Part shown: positions 1 through 6,635 of the stretch, in pieces
How positions within the stretch are numbered: position 1 is the first letter of the stretch
Layout: each line of letters starts with the position of its first letter
Source: JARRRD01 sp046706685
GTDB taxonomy: Bacteria > Nitrospirota > Thermodesulfovibrionia > Thermodesulfovibrionales > UBA6898
Direction: 5' to 3'
Length of the DNA: 11,124 nt
Assembly (NCBI GenBank): GCA_046706685.1
Contig: JBJKPE010000070.1
Location: forward strand, 1 to 11,124
The notes under the pieces: model-generated
Told to the model about the DNA's origin: nothing
The model's input: the letters and a program-made list of their open reading frames with translations, nothing else
Database searches by the model: none
Program-made: the position numbers and the translations under genes

Positions 1-295
1 TGCCGCCTTCGAGTTTCTCCAGTTCCTTCTTAAGTTCCGCAAACTCGCCCATGAAGTATTCGTGCTGGGCTTTGTGCGCTTTATACTGGGGATAGCCGTA
101 TTTCTGCATGAGCCCTTCCTCTTCGCCGAAGTGGACGATGATGTAGTCTTCGAGGAACTTGATCACGTCACCTATCTTATACTTGCAGGAGTGCTGCCTG
201 ACGGAATCGACGAGGTCGTTTATCCTGCTGATCAGCTCCTTGTGCTGCTCGTCTATCTCATCGATCCCTACCGAAAGGTCTTCAGTCCATTTCAT
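1..295 (-). CDS. Bacteriohemerythrin (partial, C-terminus outside window)
   Basis: This is an oxygen-binding hemerythrin-domain protein with a non-heme diiron centre in a four-helix bundle, probably cytoplasmic because no signal peptide is seen. The visible 98 residues begin MKWTEDLSVGIDEIDEQHKE and contain the expected iron ligands in order: H18 (DEQH), H55 and E59 (HxxxE), H74 and H78 (HxxxH). The final histidine and aspartate ligands of the usual 130-140-residue protein lie beyond the left edge. The ATG at 295 has an SD GAGGTG at 301-306 with a 5-nt spacer, which fixes the start. It lies 17 nt downstream of the SUMF1-domain gene on the same strand, so co-transcription is likely. Roles known for the family are oxygen storage, delivery or sensing; which applies here cannot be read from the sequence. 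Confidence 0.93.
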   Translation of the reverse strand, partial: MKWTEDLSVGIDEIDEQHKELISRINDLVDSVRQHSCKYKIGDVIKFLEDYIIVHFGEEEGLMQKYGYPQYKAHKAQHEYFMGEFAELKKELEKLEGG

Positions 296-312
296 CGAAA
301 CACCTCAAGCCG

Positions 313-1101
313 TTATTGAGCATCCATCGCGCACCTGAAACCCATGTCGTCGTCCTTCCAAACCATATACTCGTGCCCCGGATCGCCGGCGCGGAGGCTC
401 ACCGGGTTGCTGTACCAGGACCCGCCTCTCAGCATTGCGTTATCAACCCATTCCCTCACGTTCCCGGCCATATCCAGCGCTCCGTAAGGTGAGGCTCCCC
501 GCGGAAAACTGCATGCGGGTGCGAGCTTTTTGTAGCCGTCAATTCTGCCGCCTTCGTCCCAGTTCGCCCGCGTTCCGTCCCATTCATTGCCCCATGGATA
601 CTTTCTCCCGTCCGTGCCCCTAGCGGCCTTCTCCCACTCAGAAGCCAGGGGGAGCCTCTTGCCCGCCCATTCGCAGTATATGCCGGCCTGCCTCCAGGTT
701 ATGCCTACAACCGGGTAGTCCGCCATTGAGGCATCGGTGTACCACTCTTTGCCTTCTTCGTGAATCGTCTTTGCATAATCGGTTATCAATGAAGGGTCCT
801 TGCATGCACCTGCGGCGACACATTTATGGTAAAGGACGTTCGTTACTTCGCACCGGTCTATATAGAAGGCCTTGATGTACGCCTTCCGGAGAGGGTTCCT
901 GCGGCTTCCGGTCTCCCCGGCCGGAAGACCCATTATGAAATTCCCCTCCGGCACTAAAACCATCACTGCGCCGTCCCGGCCGGTGATCACCATTCCAAGG
1001 GCATATGCTGCGTTTAAAGAGAAAAGCGGGATCACCAGCGAGGCTGTCAGTAGGGCGCACAGTGTACCGCACAGTCGACTTCTTAGTTCCCGGACTTTCA
1101 T
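313..1101 (-). CDS. Exported SUMF1/formylglycine-generating-enzyme-fold protein, catalytic cysteines absent
   Basis: The protein has 262 residues. A basic N-terminus and hydrophobic stretch (about residues 1-34, ending A-Y-A) look like a Sec signal peptide, so the product is probably periplasmic. The rest matches the FGE-sulfatase (SUMF1) fold: MVLVPEGNFIMG (47-58), a Y-I-D-x-x-E-V-T-N strand (80-88), P-V-V-G-I-T-W (130-136), A-G-K-R-L-P-L-A-S-E-W-E (146-157), Y-P-W-G-N (168-172), D-M-A-G-N-V-R-E-W-V (210-219), R-G-G-S-W (225-229) and the terminal G-F-R-C-A (254-258). True formylglycine-generating enzymes carry two copper-binding cysteines just after R-G-G-S-W; here those places are S231 and about L236. 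Sulfatase activation is therefore unlikely and the function is unknown. SD AAGGAG at 1110-1115 lies 8 nt before the ATG. It probably leads an operon with the hemerythrin gene. Confidence 0.88.
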   Translation of the reverse strand: MKVRELRSRLCGTLCALLTASLVIPLFSLNAAYALGMVITGRDGAVMVLVPEGNFIMGLPAGETGSRRNPLRKAYIKAFYIDRCEVTNVLYHKCVAAGACKDPSLITDYAKTIHEEGKEWYTDASMADYPVVGITWRQAGIYCEWAGKRLPLASEWEKAARGTDGRKYPWGNEWDGTRANWDEGGRIDGYKKLAPACSFPRGASPYGALDMAGNVREWVDNAMLRGGSWYSNPVSLRAGDPGHEYMVWKDDDMGFRCAMDAQ

Positions 1102-1123
1102 TTTCTTTTCTCCTTCGGAAAGC

Positions 1124-1153
1124 GTGAAACAGTCACGGCATTTATATTATAAT
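1124..1153 (+). promoter_or_regulatory. Candidate sigma-70 promoter for the pyruvate:ferredoxin oxidoreductase gene
   Basis: A perfect -10 TATAAT (1148-1153) follows a weak -35 GTGAAA (1124-1129) at an 18-bp spacing. Transcription would start near 1160 and leave a leader of about 85 nt. The AT stretch also reads TATAAT on the minus strand (1151-1146), so divergent promoters for the SUMF1-domain gene may overlap here, although I find no convincing minus-strand -35. Confidence 0.4.
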
Positions 1154-1245
1154 ATCAAACTTATTCTGGAACTCTCTCTTTTTTATCGGAAAAAGCGGGC
1201 CGGATAAGAGTCGAATACAATCTATTTTTTCAGAAGGGAGACGTT

Positions 1246-4200
1246 ATGAGCAGAAAGATGATAACCGTCGACGGTTGTACTGCATGTGCCCACGTGGTGC
1301 ATGCGACTAACGAGATCATCACGATCTATCCGATCACACCTTCATCGCCTATTGCCGAGATCTGCGATGCCAAGTCGGCGGCGGGGAAGGAGAACATCTG
1401 GGGATCGGTGCCGAAGATAAGCCAGATGCAGTCCGAGGCCGGTGTCGCAGGGGCCGTCCACGGTTCATTGACGGCGGGTGCGGTCGCCACCACTGTGTCG
1501 GCCTCTCAGGGGCTGCTTCTCATCGTGCCGAACATGTATAAGATTGCGGGTGAACTCACACCCACGGTATTCCATGTGACCGCCCGCTCCCTTGCATGCC
1601 AGGGGCTGTCGATATTCGGAGACCATTCGGACGTAATGGCCGTGAGGTCCACGGGATTTGCCCTTCTCTGCTCCGAAAACGTTCAGCAGGCGATGGATTT
1701 TGCGCTTATATCGCAGGCCGCCGCGCTTGAGTCGAGGATACCGTTCGTCCATTTCTTCGACGGCTTCAGGACGTCCCACGAGATACAGAAGATAGAGGAA
1801 CTCACCTTCGATGATATGAAGGCGATGCTGGATGACGAGCTTGTCATTGCCCAGAGGAAAAGGGGGCTTACACCCGACCGTCCTTCGATCCGCGGCACCG
1901 CGCAGAACCCGGACGTCTATTTCCAGGGCAGGGAGACCGTTAACCGTTATTACGATGCCACCCCGGCGATCGTGCAGAAGGCCATGGACAAGTTCGCAAG
2001 TATCGTCGGGCGCAAATATCACCTTTTCGATTATTATGGGGCGCCTGATGCCGAGAGGGTCATAGTGATCATGGGATCCGGGGCGGAGACGGTAGAGAGC
2101 ACTGTCGACGCCCTGAACGCAAAGGGAGAGAAGCTGGGTCTGGTGAGCGTGAGGCTTTACAGGCCGTTCTCAGTCGACGATTTCGTCAAGGCCCTGCCTG
2201 CGACAGTCAGGGGGATAGCGGTGCTTGACCGGACGAAGGAGCCCGGTTCCATTGGCGAACCCCTTTACCTCGACGTGAGGACCGCCATAGGCGAGGCGAT
2301 GGAAAGGAAGACGGCCGCTTTCAAGGAATATCCGAAGATCGTGGGAGGACGCTACGGACTCGGGTCCAAGGACTTCACACCAGCCATGGCAAAGGCAGTC
2401 TTCGACAATCTGTCCGCTTCTGCGCCGAGAAACCACTTTACGGTAGGTATCAACGACGATGTGGCCGGTACCAGCCTGGAATATGACGATTCCTTCCGTA
2501 TCGAGGGGAAGGGTGTGTTCCGGGCCCTGTTTTACGGTCTCGGAGCGGACGGGACGGTCGGAGCCAACAAGAACACGATAAAGATAATCGGGACCGAAAC
2601 CGACAATTATGCACAGGGATATTTCGTCTACGATTCCAAGAAGTCGGGCGCTATCACCATATCCCACCTCCGGTTCGGCAAGGAAAAGATCCACAATCCC
2701 TATCTCGTACCGCAGGCCAACTTTATAGCCTGCCACAATACCTCGTTCCTCGAAAAATACGACATGCTTTCCAAGGCCGAGGAGGGTGCGACTTTCCTCC
2801 TGACGACTCTTCACAAGAAAGACGAGGTATGGGACACTCTGCCCGTGGAGGTCCAGCAGCAGCTCATATCGAAGAAGATGAAGTTCTACATCATCGATGC
2901 CGTCTCCCTTGCAGAAGAGATAGGACTCGGCACAAGAATAAACATGATCATGCAGACCGCCTTTTTCGTTATCGCCGGGATAATACCCAGGGAAGAGGCG
3001 ATCAAGTCGATTAAGGAGCAGATCAAGAAGACCTATATGAAGAAAGGCGAGCAGATCGTCAATATGAACTATGCTGCGGTGGACACGGCCCTGAAGAATA
3101 TAGTCGAAGTGCCCGTCCCCGGCAAGGTGACCGGCGCGCAGAGGATGAGGCCTGCTGTTCCTGATGACGCTCCCGAATTCGTGAAGGATGTGACGGCGAA
3201 GATGATCGCCGGCAACGGGGATTCTCTGCCGGTTTCGGCCATGCCCGAAGACGGCACATGGCCTACGGGGACCACGCAGTATGAGAAGAGGAATATCGGT
3301 ATCCACATACCTGTATGGGAACCGGACGCCTGCATACAGTGCGGACAGTGCTCCTTTGTCTGCCCTCATGCGACGATCAGACTCAAGGCGTATAAGCCTT
3401 CTCTTCTTAAGAATGCCCCCAAGACCTTCAAGTCGATCGACGCGAAGGGGAAGGAGTTCGAGGGACTTAAGTTTACCGTCCAGGTCGCACCCGAGGACTG
3501 CACCGGATGCGGGTCCTGCGTACACGTATGCCCCGGCTCCAAGAAGGACGCGGAGGGGAACAAGATCCCCGGTTTTAAAGCGGTCAACATGCATCTGCAG
3601 GAACCCTTGAGGGATGCGGAGGTTGCGAATTATAAGTTCTTCCTCTCGCTGCCGGAAACCGATCCGTCCAGCTTTAACGTGATGACGATAAAGGGAAGCC
3701 AGATGGTGAAGCCACTCTTTGAGTACAGCGGCGCATGCGCCGGGTGCGGCGAGACACCTTACATCAAACTGCTTACCCAACTCTTTGGCGACCGCCTGAT
3801 GGTGGCCAATGCCACCGGCTGCAGCTCCATCTACGGCGGCAATCTGCCCACGACCCCTTACACAAAGCGCGGCGACGGCAGGGGCCCCTCATGGTCGAAC
3901 TCACTCTTCGAGGACAATGCCGAGTTCGGCTTCGGCATGAGGCAGACGGTGGACAAGTTCAACGCTCAGGCGCTGGAACTGCTGGATAAACTTGCCGCGT
4001 TGCCGGCGTATTCCGGTTCCGGGAAGCTTCTTGATGCCATAAAAAGTGCGGACCAGTCGACACAGAAAGGGATCGAAGAACAGAGGGCGCGGGTTGAAGA
4101 CCTGAAGAAGCTCATTGCGGGCGACAGTTCCTTCGGGGCAAAGAGCCTGCTTTCTCTCGCCGATTACCTGGTCAAGAAATCCGTATGGTGTATCGGCGGC

Positions 4201-4830
4201 GACGGTTGGGCCTATGACATAGGCTATGGCGGTCTCGACCATGTTCTGGCCTCGGGCGAGAACATTAATGTAATGGTGCTCGACACGGAGGTTTATTCGA
4301 ACACAGGCGGACAGATGTCCAAATCGACTCCCCTTGCAGCGATGGCACAGTTCGCCGCGGGAGGGAAGAGGACCCCGAAGAAGAGCATCGGCGCGATCAT
4401 GACCACTTATGGGAATGTCTACGTCGCACAGATCGCCTTCGGAGCCAACCAGGCCCAGGCGGTCAAGGCGATAGCAGAGGCGGAGGCCTACAACGGACCT
4501 TCGCTCGTGATCTGCTACGCGACCTGCATCGCGCAGGGAATTGATATGGGCAGAGGCATTGACGAGCAGAAGAAGGCGGTCGCCTGCGGCCACTGGCCGC
4601 TCTTCCGCTATAACCCCGAACTCGAGCCCCAGGGCAAAAGCCCAATGACCATAGACAGCAAGGAACCGACCATCTCCTTCGAGGAATATGCCTACAAGGA
4701 GAACCGCTACCGCGCTCTGAAACAGAGCAAACCCGAATTGGCGGCCACCCTTATGCAACAGGCGGAAGAGAACGTAAAGAGGAGATGGAAATACCTCAAG
4801 CACCTTGCCGCCTGGAAGCTTGAGGCTTAG
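1246..4830 (+). CDS. nifJ: Pyruvate:ferredoxin (flavodoxin) oxidoreductase, single-chain
   Basis: This cytoplasmic enzyme oxidatively decarboxylates pyruvate with CoA to acetyl-CoA and CO2 and reduces ferredoxin or flavodoxin. At 1194 residues it is full length for the homodimeric family. The N-terminal thiamine-pyrophosphate (TPP) domain has Y-P-I-T-P-S-S with T31, plus E64 and R114, at the same numbers as the Desulfovibrio africanus catalytic residues. A transketolase-C-like domain and a gamma domain follow (about 415-650). The ferredoxin domain carries two 4Fe-4S sites, C696/C699/C702/C706 and C752/C755/C758/C762. The C-terminal TPP domain has the proximal-cluster cysteines C831, C834, C859 and C1094, the motif G-D-G-W-A-Y-D-I-G (985-993) and Y-S-N-T-G-G-Q around N1019. 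The start has AGGGAG at 1235-1240, 5 nt upstream. A strong terminator follows, so it is monocistronic. The symbol follows common usage (also por or pfor); nothing nearby links it to nitrogen fixation. An unusual C11xxC14 lies near the N-terminus. Confidence 0.97.
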   Translation: MSRKMITVDGCTACAHVVHATNEIITIYPITPSSPIAEICDAKSAAGKENIWGSVPKISQMQSEAGVAGAVHGSLTAGAVATTVSASQGLLLIVPNMYKIAGELTPTVFHVTARSLACQGLSIFGDHSDVMAVRSTGFALLCSENVQQAMDFALISQAAALESRIPFVHFFDGFRTSHEIQKIEELTFDDMKAMLDDELVIAQRKRGLTPDRPSIRGTAQNPDVYFQGRETVNRYYDATPAIVQKAMDKFASIVGRKYHLFDYYGAPDAERVIVIMGSGAETVESTVDALNAKGEKLGLVSVRLYRPFSVDDFVKALPATVRGIAVLDRTKEPGSIGEPLYLDVRTAIGEAMERKTAAFKEYPKIVGGRYGLGSKDFTPAMAKAVFDNLSASAPRNHFTVGINDDVAGTSLEYDDSFRIEGKGVFRALFYGLGADGTVGANKNTIKIIGTETDNYAQGYFVYDSKKSGAITISHLRFGKEKIHNPYLVPQANFIACHNTSFLEKYDMLSKAEEGATFLLTTLHKKDEVWDTLPVEVQQQLISKKMKFYIIDAVSLAEEIGLGTRINMIMQTAFFVIAGIIPREEAIKSIKEQIKKTYMKKGEQIVNMNYAAVDTALKNIVEVPVPGKVTGAQRMRPAVPDDAPEFVKDVTAKMIAGNGDSLPVSAMPEDGTWPTGTTQYEKRNIGIHIPVWEPDACIQCGQCSFVCPHATIRLKAYKPSLLKNAPKTFKSIDAKGKEFEGLKFTVQVAPEDCTGCGSCVHVCPGSKKDAEGNKIPGFKAVNMHLQEPLRDAEVANYKFFLSLPETDPSSFNVMTIKGSQMVKPLFEYSGACAGCGETPYIKLLTQLFGDRLMVANATGCSSIYGGNLPTTPYTKRGDGRGPSWSNSLFEDNAEFGFGMRQTVDKFNAQALELLDKLAALPAYSGSGKLLDAIKSADQSTQKGIEEQRARVEDLKKLIAGDSSFGAKSLLSLADYLVKKSVWCIGGDGWAYDIGYGGLDHVLASGENINVMVLDTEVYSNTGGQMSKSTPLAAMAQFAAGGKRTPKKSIGAIMTTYGNVYVAQIAFGANQAQAVKAIAEAEAYNGPSLVICYATCIAQGIDMGRGIDEQKKAVACGHWPLFRYNPELEPQGKSPMTIDSKEPTISFEEYAYKENRYRALKQSKPELAATLMQQAEENVKRRWKYLKHLAAWKLEA

Positions 4831-4854
4831 CAGGACCTGAAGTTATCAGTGAGG

Positions 4855-4884
4855 AAGGCCGGAGAGAAATCTCCGGCCTTTTTT
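4855..4884 (+). terminator. Intrinsic terminator of the pyruvate:ferredoxin oxidoreductase gene
   Basis: A perfect 11-bp GC-rich stem (AAGGCCGGAGA at 4855-4865 pairing with TCTCCGGCCTT at 4870-4880) closes a GAAA tetraloop and runs straight into a T tract. It begins 25 nt after the stop codon. This is a textbook Rho-independent terminator. Confidence 0.93.
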
Positions 4885-4890
4885 GTTGAT

Positions 4891-5089
4891 GTGAATATGG
4901 CTAACCCGGGTTATTCACGAATGTTCGGCGGGACCGAGGCTCCTCTCTCATACTCGCTGCGCTCCGAGGCTTTTGCCTCCTTATTTTCTCCATTCACACT
5001 GCGGGACTATCTGCAAAAAAAAACCGCTCAACCTCAGTCCCACCTTGTTCCGGTGCATGACGTTCGGAGTTTATGAATAAAGTGGGCTA
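4891..5089. repeat. Possible miniature inverted-repeat element, non-coding
   Basis: The stretch is bounded by imperfect inverted ends. TAACCCGGGTTATTCACGAA at 4902-4921 matches the reverse complement of 5070-5089 at 14 of 20 positions, including TTATTCA. The left end also holds GTGAATA (4891-4897) opposite TATTCAC (4912-4918) and a 12-bp palindrome TAACCCGGGTTA (4902-4913). A small hairpin, GAGGC-TTTT-GCCTC, lies at 4966-4979. An open 75-codon frame crosses the region but starts inside the terminator region, lacks an SD and looks non-biological. No transposase is present. Whether the unit is dispersed in the genome cannot be told from one copy. Confidence 0.35.
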
Positions 5090-5097
5090 AAAAAGAA

Positions 5098-5126
5098 TTG
5101 ACAAAACAGGCTTCGCGGAATATAGT
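5098..5126 (+). promoter_or_regulatory. Strong sigma-70-like promoter with no downstream protein gene
   Basis: TTGACA (5098-5103) and TATAGT (5121-5126) are separated by exactly 17 bp, an 11-of-12 match to consensus at the optimal spacing. Transcription would begin near 5133. The next gene downstream (DAHP synthase) is on the opposite strand, so this promoter has no protein-coding target and points into a foldable non-coding segment. Confidence 0.6.
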
Positions 5127-5132
5127 GAAATT

Positions 5133-5330
5133 AGAGAAAGAGCTTGCAATACCCTGACCGGGTTCTACCAGAGAACAGGGACACTGGGACAGGGAGCGCG
5201 GACAAAGTGACGGCCATGAAGCCTAAAATAAGTGTCTGCGAACCCCTTTAAAAAACAAGCTTAGGCTTACCGGGACCGGGGTATTGCATCGATTTCTGAA
5301 AAAGATCGATGACGTGTGTAATCGATCTTT
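5133..5330 (+). ncRNA. Candidate structured small RNA (unclassified)
   Basis: No plausible reading frame follows the promoter; the best is an 11-codon frame from 5216 without an SD. The segment has several self-complementary arms: GCAATACCC 5146-5154 with GGGTATTGC 5279-5287; GTTCT 5162-5166 with AGAAC 5172-5176; CGCGGACA 5197-5204 with TGTCTGCG 5233-5240 (one G-U pair); AAGCCTAA 5219-5226 with TTAGGCTT 5261-5268; and a 10-bp hairpin at 5301-5330 that could end the transcript. The third and fourth pairings cross, so they form either a pseudoknot or alternative folds. I do not recognise a known RNA family. GGGACA occurs twice (5178-5183 and 5186-5191), which also suits a repetitive extragenic palindrome (REP)-like mobile repeat. 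The ends are guesses based on the promoter and the last hairpin. Confidence 0.35.
5301..5330 (-). terminator. Hairpin, possible terminator for DAHP synthase (or for the candidate RNA)
   Basis: A perfect 10-bp stem, AAAGATCGAT (5301-5310) with ATCGATCTTT (5321-5330), encloses a 10-nt loop. Read on the minus strand it ends in CTTTTTC about 95 nt after the DAHP synthase stop, a modest intrinsic terminator. Read on the plus strand the T run is only three bases. The stem is AT-rich, so its strength is uncertain. I see no firm feature in 5331-5424, between it and the gene. Confidence 0.4.
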
Positions 5331-5424
5331 CTGCCCTGGCTCAAACCTGTAAGATCATGTCTTCTGTCAATGCTGCCGGGTCAACCATGAAGTGCCGCAC
5401 AAATTTGGGTGCCCAAGACTTAAT

Positions 5425-6453
5425 CTACTTCCTTTTCAGTATATTTTTCATGAAAGTCTCAAGGGCCTTTACTTGACCATGCAGATTTTCAAATTCCTTG
5501 AAATGCAGAGACTGGGGGCCGTCCGACAGAGCCCGCTCCGGCTCAGGATGGACCTCGATCATAACACCGTGTGCACCCACCGTGACGGATGCCAGCGCCA
5601 CGTGCGGGACAAGGCTTCGGTTTCCCGTCGCATGGCTGGGGTCGAAAATTACGGGGAGATGGGTGAGTTGCTTAACGAGCGGGATAATGGAAAGGTCGGC
5701 CGTATTTCTTGTGGCGGTCTCGAACGTCCGTATCCCCCGCTCACAGAGGATTACGTCAGGGTTGCCTCCCATGAGTATATATTCCGCGGATGCCAGCCAT
5801 TCTTCGACAGTCGCCGAAAGGCCCCTTTTAAGGATAACCGGGTTCCGGATCTTTCCGACCTCGGTGAGAAGGTCGTAGTTCTGCATATTGCGGGCTCCTA
5901 TCTGAAGTATATCCAGCCTTTCGGCCGCCAGGCCGACATGTTCGGGACTCATTACCTCGCTTACAGTGAGGATCCCGAACTCTTCTCTCGCTTCAGCAAG
6001 CAGCGCGAGGCCCTCTTCCCTCATACCCTGGAAGCTGTGAGGACTCGTCCTCGGCTTGTAAGCACCGCCCCGCAGCACGGGTGTATCCAGTCCCTTTAAG
6101 AACCGCGCTGTCTTTAAAATCTGGTCCCTGCTCTCTATAGCGCAGGGGCCGGCTATAATGAGAAACTTCGAAGAGCCCCCGATTTTCACCCCGCCGCGCA
6201 GTTTCACGACCGTGTCGGACGGATGGAAGTCCCTGCTCACCAGCTTATACGGCTTCGTTACATGGATCAGTTCCATTATCGCTTTGATATCCCGCAGAGG
6301 AGTGTCGTCAACCCACCCCTTGTTACCTATTACGCCTATGGCTGTTCTCTCGGCTCCTGGAATGGCGACAGGCTTGAGACCCATTGCGGTTATTGTTTTT
6401 TTGACGTCCTCGACATCCTTTTCTCCCGCCCAGTGATGCAGCACTATCAGCAT
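5425..6453 (-). CDS. aroF: 3-deoxy-7-phosphoheptulonate (DAHP) synthase, Thermotoga type
   Basis: The enzyme condenses phosphoenolpyruvate with erythrose 4-phosphate, the first step of the shikimate pathway to aromatic amino acids. The 342 residues comprise an N-terminal ferredoxin-like regulatory domain (about 1-70) of the kind through which Tyr or Phe inhibit related enzymes, then a TIM barrel. Metal ligands are visible as C104 (A-G-P-C), H274 (D-P-S-H), E300 and D311, each two residues beyond the Thermotoga maritima positions. Substrate-binding motifs are K-P-R-T-S (133-137), Q-I-G-A-R-N (184-189) and K-R (209-210). A frame open to 6621 would add 56 residues, but they do not resemble the family. 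The ATG at 6453 has SD AGGA (6462-6465) 8 nt upstream, and a promoter lies inside the would-be extension, so I start here. The symbol is approximate (aroG and aroA are also used). Confidence 0.95.
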   Translation of the reverse strand: MLIVLHHWAGEKDVEDVKKTITAMGLKPVAIPGAERTAIGVIGNKGWVDDTPLRDIKAIMELIHVTKPYKLVSRDFHPSDTVVKLRGGVKIGGSSKFLIIAGPCAIESRDQILKTARFLKGLDTPVLRGGAYKPRTSPHSFQGMREEGLALLAEAREEFGILTVSEVMSPEHVGLAAERLDILQIGARNMQNYDLLTEVGKIRNPVILKRGLSATVEEWLASAEYILMGGNPDVILCERGIRTFETATRNTADLSIIPLVKQLTHLPVIFDPSHATGNRSLVPHVALASVTVGAHGVMIEVHPEPERALSDGPQSLHFKEFENLHGQVKALETFMKNILKRK

Positions 6454-6502
6454 TGCAATTATCCTTTTTCGGCAGCTATGAGTTCCGGCAACTTCAGGCT
6501 TC

Positions 6503-6531
6503 ATTTTACCCCAGGAGACGATCAATAGCAA
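6503..6531 (-). promoter_or_regulatory. Candidate promoter for DAHP synthase
   Basis: On the minus strand TTGCTA (6531-6526) and TAAAAT (6508-6503) are separated by 17 bp. Transcription would begin near 6496, leaving a leader of about 43 nt before the chosen ATG. This placement argues against the longer reading frame. Confidence 0.5.
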
Positions 6532-6567
6532 AATTGAGAACGGTCTCGTGGCTGCGGACCCCGAGTA

Positions 6568-6596
6568 TTGCAATTCGAAGAGCATTCCGTTAAATT
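6568..6596 (+). promoter_or_regulatory. Candidate promoter for the thioredoxin-2-like gene
   Basis: TTGCAA (6568-6573) and TAAATT (6591-6596) are 17 bp apart, each matching consensus at four of six positions. The start would be near 6603, about 33 nt before the coding region. The position is sensible and the match only moderate. Confidence 0.35.
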
Positions 6597-6635
6597 CAAA
6601 GAGAGCAGCAGCATTTATCATGAAGGCGGAGATCG

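Noticed and set aside
2170..3780. 536-codon open frame on the minus strand
   Set aside because: It lies wholly antisense to the oxidoreductase gene; long shadows are common opposite biased codons, and its product resembles no protein family.
4849..5076. 75-codon open frame on the plus strand after the oxidoreductase gene
   Set aside because: It starts next to the terminator hairpin, lacks an SD, has low-complexity S/L/F-rich content and crosses the inverted-repeat element; likely a chance frame.
5331..5424. Minus-strand frame continuing in phase past the DAHP synthase stop for about 30 codons
   Set aside because: It could be read as a read-through tail or tiny peptide, but the family protein normally ends at the TAG at 5425, no SD precedes the internal GTG/ATG codons, and the stretch is short enough to be chance.
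5392..6099. 235-codon plus-strand frame opposite DAHP synthase
   Set aside because: Antisense shadow of a well-recognised gene, with no SD and no family-like motifs.
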